Shown: positions 1 through 8,945, counted from the stretch's first letter. The stretch: 64,000 bases of DNA from Lacticaseibacillus zhaodongensis (GCF_009687905.1 NZ_BLBG01000008.1:31712-95711); one strand, 5' to 3'. Made by a program: numbers and translations. Notes: generated from the letters alone by a model not told the origin.

Positions 1-750
1 CCCAGCTTTGCCGTAGCACCAACTGGTCAGCCCGGAACAGTCAAAGCCCGTTGTTGGCGTTGAGCCACCGAAGACATAGCGAGTGCCTTGATATTTGAGC
101 GCCTCATCCATGATCGCTTGCACCGTTTTGTCGTCGAATTTCGCACCACCTGTGACAAGGTATTGCGAGATGACCGACACGTAGTACATGTTCCCATAGG
201 CATAGCGCCAACCATCCTTAGCAACCGCGTTGGTGTAGGTGACTTTCTTACCACCAGATTTTTCTTTAGCAAAAGATGTTGCCAGCTCAAGCGTGTACTT
301 TTTGCCGTGCTTAGCAACGTAGTCAATAAAGCTGCCACCATAGTTGTAGCTTTGAATTGCAGTGTTGAGATCCACGCCCGCAGCTTTCATGCTTTTTAAC
401 AGCGAAGCGAAATATTTCACGCCTTGCTTGATGGATGCTTCGGTATCTAGCGTATTGACCGGCAGTCCCAGCGATTCACTAGCTTGCATCACGTCGCCAC
501 CCTTGCCGCCAGATTCGACCTGCATGATGGCGAGTATCACCATCATTTGGTCTGAAATGCCGAACTCTTTACAATACTTTTCGACCGTCAGCTTATGCTT
601 GTAAACTTCAGCGGATAAGTTCATCGCGTCGGCTGTGATCGCAGAGGCAGGCTGGTCTTCGTCGTCATCAGAGGCAATGACCGCAAAAAACAGACCGCCG
701 ATCAACAGTATCGGGAGTGCGGCAAGCGCTAACCAGCGCCAGAGTTTCAT
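1..750 (-). CDS. CwlT-like bifunctional cell-wall hydrolase (lysozyme-like + NlpC/P60), partial
   Basis: This is the N-terminal 250 codons of a protein cut by the left window edge. An N-terminal membrane/signal segment (about residues 5-23) is followed by a lysozyme-like domain with the motif MQVESGGKGG. An NlpC/P60 domain then begins, with its catalytic cysteine in FDCSG just before the edge. The family (Tn916 Orf14, ICEBs1 CwlT) cuts peptidoglycan to let the conjugation channel through the wall. The start ATG overlaps the stop of the VirB6-like gene by 4 nt (ATGA), so the two are translationally coupled. Confidence 0.9.
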   Translation of the reverse strand, partial: MKLWRWLALAALPILLIGGLFFAVIASDDDEDQPASAITADAMNLSAEVYKHKLTVEKYCKEFGISDQMMVILAIMQVESGGKGGDVMQASESLGLPVNTLDTEASIKQGVKYFASLLKSMKAAGVDLNTAIQSYNYGGSFIDYVAKHGKKYTLELATSFAKEKSGGKKVTYTNAVAKDGWRYAYGNMYYVSVISQYLVTGGAKFDDKTVQAIMDEALKYQGTRYVFGGSTPTTGFDCSGLTSWCYGKAG

Positions 751-2837
751 CGCTTCTTATGCCCCTTAGCCTTTTTGATCCGCTGTGGCTTGGGGTTGCG
801 TGGCTTGGCTGGCTTTTCGGAAACGAGGGTCAGGGATTTCTTGGTTTTATCTGTTGGCGGAGTAGGTTCTTGGTGCGGTTTGATGGTGGGTTCTGCTTGT
901 GGTTTCGTGACTGGCCGCGGAGGCCGAGTTGAAGTTGGCTTTGTTGCAGCGCGCTTTGTTTTGTCGCTGACACTGCCTGATTTGGTAGGTGTGTCAGTAG
1001 TTGCCTTACGAGTTGGTTCACCCGATGTCTTGGCAGCCGTTGATTTTGGTTTATCGGAATCAGTTTTCGGCTTGATTGCGAGCTTGCGTTCTTGCATTTG
1101 CTTACGCCGCTGCTCAAGCTGTTTGTTACGTTCCTGTTGGTTCGCCTCGCGCCGACCTTTGAAGCTATCCTTAGTGGTTTCGGCGGCGTCCTTAGTCAGT
1201 TGTTTACCTCGATGAAGACCATACAAAACGTTGGTTGGTGCGTCCTTCACCTGATCGAGGCCACGTTTGGTCTTGTCTTTGAGCTTGTTACCGACATCAG
1301 ATACATCCGCAAGTTTCTCACCCAGTCGTTGGCTGCGTGGCTTCTTGGGTTGTTGCGGCTTGGCAGCGTCCGCAGTTTGCTCGCGTTGCGTGCCAGCTGG
1401 GAGTTGCGGTTTTTGCGGCATTCCGCGCCCCTTACCGTAGCCTCGCGACAGGAAGCGCCCTGCCATCGCGCCACCCATTGCACTACCAACGAACTGCCGA
1501 AGCATTCGGTTCCCACGGCGCGAGAAACGTTGTGCGCCTTGTTGTGCGTCAGAGCTGTGGAGCTGCATCATGCCCATCAAGTCGCCGAGCTTCATCCAGA
1601 TACCGGCGAAGATAGTGACTTGCAGGAAGGCCACGAGGAAAAACGGCGAGGTAGCCGACAATCCGTAGACCATTGCCGATAGCGAGAATGCCATCGTGAT
1701 TACAAGAGTCACGCCTACGCGCGTCATGATCGTGTTGAACAACTTCATGATGTTTTGCTTCATCAATCCGTTAAACGACGGTAACATGGCGAGCAAGAAT
1801 GACACTGGTAGGAACGTCGCGTAGATGATAAAGAGTATCTGGCTGAACAGCATCATCGCGGTCAAGAAGAAGACGAACAAGGTGATCGCGATATTGAACA
1901 AGACAACAAAGGTCGTGGTACCAAGTCGATTGATCGTCATGGTTGGCGAGAGATTCTCGTTGTCATTGTCTTCAATTTCAGCTTTCACCACGTCGGTGCG
2001 CGTTTTACCCTTGTCCCCGAATGGGTTAGTCTTCATCAGCTTGTTCACGCGGTCTTTGCCAACCGTATCAGCGTCGCTGTCACCGAACTGCAATAGCGTC
2101 CACGGCTGCTTCACTTGAATCTCAAAGAGGGTATCGCGGATTGCATCGACGCCTGATTTATCGGTGGCTGTATCAGTACCCATGATCATCTTGGAGCCGG
2201 TGTTGAGCGCACTGGTACTGATGTCAGAACTGAACCCGTTGATCTTGCTCACGTAGTCTGGGGCATAGGCGATAAAGCTGGCTGACGTAATGAAAATCAC
2301 CACGAAGTTGACGATCGCCGAGATGGCTTTGGAGGTCTCACGCTTGATGATGCCGGTGTAAGCCACATAGATACCGACAACTAGCGTAATCATCAAAAGC
2401 ATTCCGGGATAAAAGCCGTCGGTGGTGAAGCCATCTTTTGACACGCCGGCCAAGAGCTGCATGTTCTTTCCGATCGCGTCAGACGTATCTTTGATGAAGT
2501 CTAGCGAATAGGCTTGCTGAATCAAGTAGCCCGCAGCGTTTGACAGGTAGACCGAGAGTGTCCATAAAAAGTTGGTGATGGCATACAACCCGTAGCTCAC
2601 GGATTTACCGATACCGTCGCCCCAATTCCAAGGCAACCAGTCCCAAGACGTATCGACGAAGTAGTCAAGCTGGTAGTGCGATAACGGGTACTTGGAATAT
2701 TCGTTAGTGCCGCCAGATTGATCGTCTACCAGCCCTGCTGCGTGTACTGGTTGCCCACCGGCAGGTACCAGTACCAACATGAATCCCGCGACAACACCGA
2801 GGAACAGCAGAAGCCGCCGACGGTTAGCTTTCGTCAT
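747..2837 (-). CDS. VirB6/TrbL-like conjugation channel membrane protein (Tn916 Orf15, ICEBs1 ConG type)
   Basis: The 696-residue protein starts with a signal-like hydrophobic segment (LLLFLGVVAGFMLVLVPAGG), followed by several transmembrane segments in the first 430 residues. The C-terminal 260 residues are hydrophilic, very rich in Lys, Arg, Pro, Thr and Gln, and probably cytoplasmic. This fits the polytopic channel subunit of Gram-positive type IV secretion. Its start overlaps the end of the VirB4 gene by 14 nt and its stop overlaps the CwlT-like start, as in other Tn916-type operons. Assignment rests on topology and position as well as family resemblance. Confidence 0.85.
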   Translation of the reverse strand: MTKANRRRLLLFLGVVAGFMLVLVPAGGQPVHAAGLVDDQSGGTNEYSKYPLSHYQLDYFVDTSWDWLPWNWGDGIGKSVSYGLYAITNFLWTLSVYLSNAAGYLIQQAYSLDFIKDTSDAIGKNMQLLAGVSKDGFTTDGFYPGMLLMITLVVGIYVAYTGIIKRETSKAISAIVNFVVIFITSASFIAYAPDYVSKINGFSSDISTSALNTGSKMIMGTDTATDKSGVDAIRDTLFEIQVKQPWTLLQFGDSDADTVGKDRVNKLMKTNPFGDKGKTRTDVVKAEIEDNDNENLSPTMTINRLGTTTFVVLFNIAITLFVFFLTAMMLFSQILFIIYATFLPVSFLLAMLPSFNGLMKQNIMKLFNTIMTRVGVTLVITMAFSLSAMVYGLSATSPFFLVAFLQVTIFAGIWMKLGDLMGMMQLHSSDAQQGAQRFSRRGNRMLRQFVGSAMGGAMAGRFLSRGYGKGRGMPQKPQLPAGTQREQTADAAKPQQPKKPRSQRLGEKLADVSDVGNKLKDKTKRGLDQVKDAPTNVLYGLHRGKQLTKDAAETTKDSFKGRREANQQERNKQLEQRRKQMQERKLAIKPKTDSDKPKSTAAKTSGEPTRKATTDTPTKSGSVSDKTKRAATKPTSTRPPRPVTKPQAEPTIKPHQEPTPPTDKTKKSLTLVSEKPAKPRNPKPQRIKKAKGHKKR

Positions 2838-5289
2838 CAGCGATCACCTCCACGGGTTTCGGTGGCCGAGTGTCAAAAGCATGGTGCAGGTGTTCAAAGA
2901 TATAGTCGAAGTGCAGCACGCCGACGTGTCCCCAGATGTCTTGGAACAAACACTCCCCGTTGTCTAGTGAACGGAGCCGGTTCTGATTACCTTCGTCTTC
3001 GGCATCAAGGCCAAAGAAGTTCAGCGTGTTCTTGATTTCCGTAATATCGGTACTACGGAAGGCAAACTTCTGGGCTATATTGTTCTTCATCTTTTCGTCG
3101 AGTAAGTCGTCCGCATTTTGAGTGACGAGGTAAACCCCGGCATTCATCGAGCGACCTTCACGAATCAGCTTCATCGACAGGGCTTTGCCTTGTGCCACGT
3201 TGAGAAATGCCCAGGCTTCGTCCAAGTCCACGATCTTGAACTGGGCGCGGTCTTGGTGAATGAAGTCGATGGCAAAGGTACTGATAATCATGAGCATGGC
3301 GACGGACAGCATTTCCGCAGTGATGTATTCTTCCTGCGTCTTGTCGGCGTCCGGCAGCACTAAGTCTGCGATTTGCACGATGTTGATCTTGCGGTCAAGC
3401 GCGATTGTCCGACGCGCCGTTCCGTCAGAGAACAGCAATGCCGCAAAGTCGTAGTCCGTAAAGGATTCGATATGATCGGCGATGTTGCGTGCGATTGGCG
3501 TGTCTTCGCGGCGTAGTTCATCAATGACTTTCAACAGTCCCGGTTCGGGCGCTTGTGTTACCGCGCGAATCGCTTTGCGCAGCGTCGGGAAGCGGTCGGC
3601 ATCACGGCTTGAGATCCCCGTGAGGAAAGTCAGGGTATCAACGGCCAGCGATTCCGAATCTTTCAAGTTGGACAAGATGATATAAGGGTCAAGTAGCCCG
3701 CGGTTTTGTTCTTCACTGGTCAGGTTGACGATGTTGATTTGATCTTCCATAAAGTCGAGGTTCTCCGCCCAGCCGGTACGTTCTGACTTCGGGTCAAGAA
3801 TCAATGCCTGCGCCCCGTAAAGAACAGCGTAGTAGACAAGCAAGTTGTTGGAGAAGGACTTCCCACCGCCTAGTGAGCCAAGAAAGGCTGCGGATAAGGC
3901 ATTGGTGACAGTCCCCTTGATACCTTGCGCGGCAATGTCGGGTTGCAAGTAGACGTTCCTCCCGGTGTCCACGTTGTACCCGATGTAGATACCTTCCTTT
4001 TCACCAAGTGATTGCGTCGCACCAAAACCTAGTGAGGCGATGAAGTCGCTGGTCACATATTGGATATAGTCGTTGATATAACGCTTGGAAGCTGGGATAA
4101 ACTCACTGTGTAGCCCCAGCATGTCGCCGAATGGTCGCACGAGTTTGACGTTGAGGCTGTCGTAGAAGTCGAGTAGCTGATCAGCGCGACGCTTCATTTC
4201 GTCTTCACTGCGACCAGCAACGCGAATGACGTAGCTGATCTTGTACATCGCGTCCTTAGTCTGATCGAGGTTGCTTTCAAGCTCATCGACGGAATCCAAG
4301 GCATCGCTGACGCCGCGTGTGGTTTCGTTGCCGGACTGGTAGGCGTGTTCGTCCAAGTCCTTAAGTTCCTTCTTCTTGTTGCGGACCTTGGTCAGCGCCT
4401 TCTTGTTGGTCACAATCTCAACGTTCAAGCTGGTGTCGATGGGAAAGTCGAACTGGCTTTGCTGGAAGTAGAAGATCTCGCTGCCGGGAAATTCGAGTTC
4501 ACCCACGATGTCGGAAAGCGTCAGGTACGTCACGTAACTCGCATCCAATCCGTGAGTGATCTTGATTGAGCGTTGGTACTGCTCAATCAGTGAGCGGGTT
4601 GGCTTGATCAAATCATAGCGCTTGATGATCGTGTCGCGCTTAGACTTCTTTTGGGGCAAGTGGTACTCATAGTCGTCGTAGTCCTGACCCGTCATGCCGT
4701 AAAGATGCTCCAGCAAGTAGCCAAAGTCGTCTTTGTCGAGTGGCCGCACTTTGAAGCGCCGACCGATCTTCTCGGAGAGAAATTTTGCGGACTTGGCGTA
4801 ACGTTCTACTTCGGCATTATTCATGGTGAAGAAGTCCCCAGCAAACGTCGTGTTGAACTCGGCAAAGAAGTCCCGAATGCCCAAGGACATATCCTTAAAG
4901 ATGGACTTAGCGGTGACTTCCGCGTCGTTCAGCAGTAGCTTAAAGCCGATGAAGAAGCGGTAGTCCACTTGGTTGTCCCCGACGTTTTCAGTCAATGCCT
5001 CGGCTTGGCCGTCGATATGCTGAAAAGCGATGTCTTTGAGCGTTCCCTTGACTAACTTCTTCGAGCGGTCGAGGGTGTCCCAGACACTGGCTTCGGTGGC
5101 GAGCTGTAATAAATGGAGCTTACCGTCACGGTTCTGGGAAATCAGTTGACGGAAGTTCTCATGGACTTGTTGCTTCTGTTCGGGTGACAGAAAACTGTAA
5201 TTGTAAGGGACTAGTTCAAAATAGGCGAAACACTCCCCGTCAGTGTTCCAGACGAGATTGTCTTCGATATACTTAATTGGAAATTTCAT
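2824..5289 (-). CDS. VirB4-like conjugation ATPase (Tn916 Orf16, ICEBs1 ConE type)
   Basis: The 821-residue cytoplasmic ATPase powers the conjugation machine. Walker A is visible around residues 470-478 (GSLGGGKSFSNN) and Walker B near residue 688 (KIVDLDEAWAF), followed by the conserved LVTQN region that ends a VirB4/TraC-type domain. Its length matches Orf16 homologues. The start codon lies inside the end of tcpE (17-nt overlap), and the reading frame overlaps the following VirB6-like gene, so the block is one operon. Confidence 0.92.
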   Translation of the reverse strand: MKFPIKYIEDNLVWNTDGECFAYFELVPYNYSFLSPEQKQQVHENFRQLISQNRDGKLHLLQLATEASVWDTLDRSKKLVKGTLKDIAFQHIDGQAEALTENVGDNQVDYRFFIGFKLLLNDAEVTAKSIFKDMSLGIRDFFAEFNTTFAGDFFTMNNAEVERYAKSAKFLSEKIGRRFKVRPLDKDDFGYLLEHLYGMTGQDYDDYEYHLPQKKSKRDTIIKRYDLIKPTRSLIEQYQRSIKITHGLDASYVTYLTLSDIVGELEFPGSEIFYFQQSQFDFPIDTSLNVEIVTNKKALTKVRNKKKELKDLDEHAYQSGNETTRGVSDALDSVDELESNLDQTKDAMYKISYVIRVAGRSEDEMKRRADQLLDFYDSLNVKLVRPFGDMLGLHSEFIPASKRYINDYIQYVTSDFIASLGFGATQSLGEKEGIYIGYNVDTGRNVYLQPDIAAQGIKGTVTNALSAAFLGSLGGGKSFSNNLLVYYAVLYGAQALILDPKSERTGWAENLDFMEDQINIVNLTSEEQNRGLLDPYIILSNLKDSESLAVDTLTFLTGISSRDADRFPTLRKAIRAVTQAPEPGLLKVIDELRREDTPIARNIADHIESFTDYDFAALLFSDGTARRTIALDRKINIVQIADLVLPDADKTQEEYITAEMLSVAMLMIISTFAIDFIHQDRAQFKIVDLDEAWAFLNVAQGKALSMKLIREGRSMNAGVYLVTQNADDLLDEKMKNNIAQKFAFRSTDITEIKNTLNFFGLDAEDEGNQNRLRSLDNGECLFQDIWGHVGVLHFDYIFEHLHHAFDTRPPKPVEVIADDES

Positions 5290-5665
5290 TGTTGTACCTC
5301 CAAACGTAGGTCACAGCGGCGGTTTGTTTGGCCTTTTGCGACTTCACGGGCTTACCAGCATAGGTGAGCTTCGGAGTGATGGCGTAGTTAATCACCGACC
5401 GCAAGAATCCCATTGGCTTCTTGTTGTCGAAGGTCTTTTGGCTCATGAACCACGTTAACCCTGCAGGAATGCCAACGTACTTGAGAAATACGCCGTCAAT
5501 GAATGACAGAGGCGGTAAGTCGCCCAGCAGCATGACCGTAAACAGACTGACAATGAACCACGTCATTTGCGTAAACGTAATTGGAAATGGCAGTTGCAGG
5601 TCGTTGATGGCGTACAGCACTTTTTCCACCGACCAGATGCTGGTGTAGGATCTGACTTTCTTCAT
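5273..5665 (-). CDS. TcpE family conjugal transfer membrane protein (Tn916 Orf17 type)
   Basis: This small protein (130 residues) has two hydrophobic segments near residues 34-55 and 61-80 and a basic C-terminal tail. It matches the TcpE/ConD family in size and topology and in its place directly before virB4. TcpE-type proteins are membrane parts of the transfer channel. A ribosome site (GAAAGGAG) lies a few bases before the ATG. The end overlaps the VirB4 start by 17 nt. Confidence 0.85.
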   Translation of the reverse strand: MKKVRSYTSIWSVEKVLYAINDLQLPFPITFTQMTWFIVSLFTVMLLGDLPPLSFIDGVFLKYVGIPAGLTWFMSQKTFDNKKPMGFLRSVINYAITPKLTYAGKPVKSQKAKQTAAVTYVWRYNNEISN

Positions 5666-5689
5666 GTGCTCTCCTTTCGTAGTGAGATA

Positions 5690-5725
5690 AAAGGACTGAC
5701 GCCTTTTGCAGCGCCAGCCCAGAGA
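5690..5725 (-). terminator. Weak hairpin terminator between ardA and tcpE
   Basis: On the minus strand, GGGCTGGCGC pairs with GCGTCAGTCC (10 pairs including G-T) and is followed by TTTT. It could lower expression of the channel genes relative to ardA and tcpD. Confidence 0.45.
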
Positions 5726-5726
5726 G

Positions 5727-6224
5727 TTAGTCTAATAATTGGTAGATGCCGTAAGGTGTTTCAACGAAACCTCCTTCAATTTCGAGGTCACGTCCGACCT
5801 TGGCATAGTCGATATAGTTTTCGACTTGTGGCGGAATGTCGCCGAACCAGCCTTCGTTAGCCAGTTCTTCGGCCAACTCCGTCATGTTCGCAACGTGATA
5901 ACAGGCGATGTCATCCTTGTGTGCAGCGAGTTCGATTACGTTGTCGTACCACTCGCCGATCAGCGCTTTGATGGCCGGATAAATCTCGGTACCTTTCAAT
6001 GCTTCAACGGCTGCGGCAGCCTCGTTGATCTCACCAATCGCTGAATACTCACTAAAGACAACGGGGCCTTCGTAGTCCTGAACCATGTATTCTTCGTACT
6101 GGTCGTTCAGTCCTAGCTTTTCAGCGAGTTCTTCGTTGTTGATTGGTGGCGTGAACCAGGCGCCGATAATCTCGCCTTCGTTATACTTGCCAAGATTGGC
6201 AATAAATACTTTGATGTCGTCCAT
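5727..6224 (-). CDS. ardA: ArdA antirestriction protein (Tn916 Orf18 type)
   Basis: The 165-residue, strongly acidic protein has a typical ArdA start (DDIKVFIANLGKYNEGE) and the GAWFTPP motif. ArdA is a DNA mimic that blocks type I restriction enzymes and so protects incoming single-stranded element DNA after it becomes double stranded. It sits between tcpD (4-nt spacing) and tcpE, the usual place in Tn916 relatives. With the nearby methyltransferase and the five acidic small proteins it suggests the element invests in escaping host restriction. Confidence 0.93.
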   Translation of the reverse strand: MDDIKVFIANLGKYNEGEIIGAWFTPPINNEELAEKLGLNDQYEEYMVQDYEGPVVFSEYSAIGEINEAAAAVEALKGTEIYPAIKALIGEWYDNVIELAAHKDDIACYHVANMTELAEELANEGWFGDIPPQVENYIDYAKVGRDLEIEGGFVETPYGIYQLLD

Positions 6225-6227
6225 AGG

Positions 6228-6449
6228 CTAAGCCCCCATGACGCGATTGAACAGATTCAGCAACACGTCTTTAACCCCAGCGGTATTGAATACCAACCCC
6301 ACGGCGATGATCGCAATGACCAAAAAGCCGATCAACTTGGAGAACTCGCGCTTGAAGCCAAGGTAAACCCCGATAATGGCGATTGCCATCAGTACCAAGC
6401 TCTGTGCGTTGGAGGTGAACCAGTTAAACAAGTTTTGTCCGAAATTCAT
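6228..6449 (-). CDS. TcpD family small membrane protein of the conjugation channel
   Basis: The 73-residue protein has two transmembrane segments (residues about 12-32 and 38-57) joined by a short basic loop (KREFSK). This matches the TcpD/ConC-type small membrane proteins of Gram-positive conjugation systems. The start at the second ATG is preferred, because AAAGGATG then lies at proper distance; an upstream in-frame ATG lies inside that ribosome site. The gene follows one of two copies of a structured leader element (6470-6540). Confidence 0.75.
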   Translation of the reverse strand: MNFGQNLFNWFTSNAQSLVLMAIAIIGVYLGFKREFSKLIGFLVIAIIAVGLVFNTAGVKDVLLNLFNRVMGA

Positions 6450-6469
6450 AATAATCATCCTTTGATTTT

Positions 6470-6535
6470 TAGTTTTGTGACCAGGGCTCCTTTCAAATAT
6501 GCCGCTGTTTTGGCGCGGTCAGCGGCGACCGGATT
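6470..6535 (-). promoter_or_regulatory. Structured leader element, copy 1 (before tcpD)
   Basis: On the minus strand, GCCGCTG (6526-6520) pairs with CAGCGGC (6507-6501) around the loop ACCGCGCCAAAA. It is preceded by GGTC and followed by GAAAGGAG and TGGTCACAAA. The same element recurs at 7345-7405 before the methyltransferase. Its three changed stem positions are all compensated and its loop differs by one base. GGTC can also pair with the GACC of the loop as an alternative fold. Confidence 0.6.
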
Positions 6536-6547
6536 GTGAGTGATAAA

Positions 6548-7324
6548 TCAGAATAGTTCAGTTTGCGTAGCATGATGTTGCTTGATTCGGTCGTTAGCAC
6601 GCCGCCAGTATTCTTCGCTAATTTCATAGCCGATGAAGCGGCGATCAGTATCCATTGCCGCAATTGCGGTAGTACCAGACCCTATACAGTTATCCAGCAC
6701 AATCTCGCCGGGCTGGGTGTAAGTCTTGATGAGATAGGCAAAAAGATCGACGGGCTTTTGTGTCGGGTGCCAGCCGGTGCGATCAGACTTGTAGTTGAGC
6801 ACGTCAGATGGGTAGTTTGTCCACTCTTGCGTATAGCTATCAGGCGCGTTCCACGGGTGCAGCTGGTTGGTCTTCTCATACTTGCGTGAGTTGACGGTTT
6901 TGTTATAGGGGAGCAGCCCTTGAGGAAAGTAGTTCATGCCTTTGGTATCAGGGGAGTTACCAAAGTTGGCCGTGCCCGACTTGGAGAAGACAAGAATCTC
7001 CTCGAACCGGGATAGCGGACGGTTCTTGGCATTGACGAAGTTGGTGACAGTATTCTTGACCCAGACCCACTTGTAGCGGTACAAGGCCGGGTTTGATTGT
7101 ACTAAGTCTGCAGAGAACCGTTCAGTTGCAGTGAGCACGATTGCGCCTTGAGGTTTGATGAGCCGTTCGTATTGACCCCAGAGATGGGCAAACGGGATCA
7201 CCTTGTCCCAAGCGTTAGCTGTGGTGCCATACGGCAAGTCGCACAGGATCATGTCGATGGAGGCTGTCGGTAAGTCCGCCATGCCTTCCAGACACTCGCG
7301 ATTGTAGATGACGTCGAGTTCGAT
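6548..7324 (-). CDS. Orphan site-specific DNA methyltransferase (N4-cytosine or N6-adenine type)
   Basis: This is an S-adenosylmethionine DNA methyltransferase with catalytic motif DLPYG near the N-terminus and the cofactor motif DNCIGSGTTA near the C-terminus. That order is typical of beta-class enzymes. No restriction partner is adjacent, so it probably protects the element or regulates it. The first ATG (7282) would remove a family-like N-terminus, DVIYNRECLEGM. In that frame a stop codon lies just upstream, and only ATC codons follow AAGGAG at a workable distance. The start is therefore given as the ATC at 7324, with 7282 as the conservative alternative. Confidence 0.85.
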   Translation of the reverse strand: MELDVIYNRECLEGMADLPTASIDMILCDLPYGTTANAWDKVIPFAHLWGQYERLIKPQGAIVLTATERFSADLVQSNPALYRYKWVWVKNTVTNFVNAKNRPLSRFEEILVFSKSGTANFGNSPDTKGMNYFPQGLLPYNKTVNSRKYEKTNQLHPWNAPDSYTQEWTNYPSDVLNYKSDRTGWHPTQKPVDLFAYLIKTYTQPGEIVLDNCIGSGTTAIAAMDTDRRFIGYEISEEYWRRANDRIKQHHATQTELF

Positions 7325-7344
7325 TGCGTTGATACTCCTTTAGT

Positions 7345-7405
7345 TAAATTTGTGACCATCACTCCTTTTCGAATTGCGATTGTTTTGGCACGGTCAATCG
7401 CGACC
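7345..7405 (-). promoter_or_regulatory. Structured leader element, copy 2 (before methyltransferase)
   Basis: On the minus strand, GCGATTG (7401-7395) pairs with CAATCGC (7382-7376) around the loop ACCGTGCCAAAA, with GGTC before it and AAAAGGAGTGATGGTCACAAA after it. It is the second copy of the element at 6470-6535. Stem pairs 3, 4 and 5 differ from copy 1 and all remain base-paired. Confidence 0.6.
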
Positions 7406-7412
7406 AAGTTGA

Positions 7413-7748
7413 TTAATCGAAAAATAGTTCTTCGACCGGTGCAGTGAACACCGGCCATCCCGAATCTTCGGCAGTTTGGTAAAGCAGTCTGCGTAGTTCG
7501 CCGTAATTCAAGGCGCGCCCATCACGACCAATCAGGGCCGACGGGTGTTTTTGTTGCTGGTGCCGCCAAGCGATGTAGTCTTGTGCCGTGAAGCCAAAAC
7601 TGTTCATGTCGCAAATGCGCCGGTACTTCTTGTGCTCGACGACACCGACTAGCGCCGCCTTATAGACGTACACGTTTAGCACACAGTCTTTGAATGCCTT
7701 GCCGTGCAGCGGGTGGGAAGCCAGCACGTCATTGACCAAACATGTCAC
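7413..7748 (-). CDS. Hypothetical ICE protein downstream of the relaxase
   Basis: The 111-residue protein is of no family I recognise. It starts inside the 3' end of the relaxase gene (20-nt overlap) with a strong AGGAGG 4 nt before the ATG, so it is real and co-translated with the relaxase. The middle carries a basic KHKKYRR-like stretch and the end is acidic. It has no membrane segment or signal peptide. Its position suggests an accessory role in relaxosome function or element maintenance, but that is inference from location alone. Confidence 0.7.
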   Translation of the reverse strand: MTCLVNDVLASHPLHGKAFKDCVLNVYVYKAALVGVVEHKKYRRICDMNSFGFTAQDYIAWRHQQQKHPSALIGRDGRALNYGELRRLLYQTAEDSGWPVFTAPVEELFFD

Positions 7749-8919
7749 CTCCTAATTCCTCGCTACCGACGGTCTGTTGCTCAATCAGCTTGAGGTGCTT
7801 GTCGGTCAGCTTGGCGTCTTTGATCATGAGTTGCAAGTCAGTGGTACCAAAGTAGTCGTCGATTTTCTTGATGACCTTGAGCGTGGGCATGACTTGTTTT
7901 TGAAGCCATGCTTTGGTCTTGTTCAGGTCGAAGGGCTGGGGTGCAGTAGTTAGGCGGATTGGTTGGCGTCCTTTACCAAGGAAATATGCCCAGCGTTCGT
8001 TAAGCGGCCACTTGAGGCGGCTTTTGTCCGGAACAACATCCACAAAGCGCATGTAGCGGGTGATAATGCCAAATGCGACCTTTTCGGCGTCACGGGTAAT
8101 CAGCATGCTCTCAATCGCCTTGATTGCCCGCTCGTTTTTCAAACGAATCTCAAAGCGGTTGATGATCGGGGTGTCGGCAATGGCAATTCCGCGCTTGGCA
8201 GCTTGTTCGGCGGCCTTTTCGTAGATGCAGAAATACACGTCGCTTTTCATCGTGCCAACGTATAGTGTGTTGCCCCGGCCAGCCTCGTCGAGATCCACGA
8301 GCTTACCTGATTGCAGCCCTTGGAACGACCGCATGACCGAGATGCACTCATTGTTCAAACACTTATCGACCAGCTCTGGAATACTTAGCAAGCCAACCAT
8401 GTCGTTAATCGCAATATCGACCCGTTTGAAAATGCCGCCAGCTTCATCGACCCGAAGGAAGTAGTCGTACCAGTTCTCACCGTGACTAAGCAGAATCCCC
8501 TCAAACTCCCTGCAGCCTTGGCCTTTCATTTCGACCAGAGTGCCGAGGTTGGAGCCGACCGGTGCCACCATAATCTGAATGTTAGAGAAGATATACATGG
8601 CCGAATAACCGTAGAAGCCGTGTTCCTCAAATATCAGGTGTTCTGGGGTCAGACCGAGAATCTTGGTGATCACGGCCTTGGCGTCATGGGTGGGGAACCG
8701 CACGCGCATGTAGTCAAACATCAGCGTCAGTTCTGGCTCATCGTTCCAGTTCTTGAGCAGCCGGTCGATTTCCATTTGCAGCGACGCGCTAGGGTTAGTC
8801 TTACCGTTTTCCACTTGGACGTAATGCATTCGCGTGACACCTAAGCGCCGTGCGACTTGAGCTTGTGTCAGTCGTAATCGTTTTCGATGTAGCTTAACTT
8901 GTTCATGCCAAGAAACCAC
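7729..8919 (-). CDS. MobT-family relaxase with N-terminal HTH (Tn916 Orf20 / ICEBs1 NicK type)
   Basis: This Rep_trans-type relaxase nicks oriT and starts transfer; the family also drives rolling-circle replication of the element. The GTG at 8919 is preferred because AAAGGAGG lies 7 nt upstream; an ATG at 8970 lies before that site and inside a terminator. The first 45 residues form an XRE-type HTH (LTQAQVARRLGV), followed by the replication-initiation-factor domain with RVDIAIND. The nick site lies about 130 nt upstream (9052-9078). A minus-strand terminator at 8946-8976 separates it from upstream transcription. Confidence 0.9.
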   Translation of the reverse strand: MVSWHEQVKLHRKRLRLTQAQVARRLGVTRMHYVQVENGKTNPSASLQMEIDRLLKNWNDEPELTLMFDYMRVRFPTHDAKAVITKILGLTPEHLIFEEHGFYGYSAMYIFSNIQIMVAPVGSNLGTLVEMKGQGCREFEGILLSHGENWYDYFLRVDEAGGIFKRVDIAINDMVGLLSIPELVDKCLNNECISVMRSFQGLQSGKLVDLDEAGRGNTLYVGTMKSDVYFCIYEKAAEQAAKRGIAIADTPIINRFEIRLKNERAIKAIESMLITRDAEKVAFGIITRYMRFVDVVPDKSRLKWPLNERWAYFLGKGRQPIRLTTAPQPFDLNKTKAWLQKQVMPTLKVIKKIDDYFGTTDLQLMIKDAKLTDKHLKLIEQQTVGSEELGGDMFGQ

Positions 8920-8945
8920 ATTTTTGCCTCCTTTGATTTTTGGAC

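Noticed and set aside
7324..7359. Programmed -1 frameshift at AAATTTA from the ATG at 7359 into the methyltransferase frame
   Set aside because: The slip would run directly into an in-frame TAA; an ATC start is simpler.
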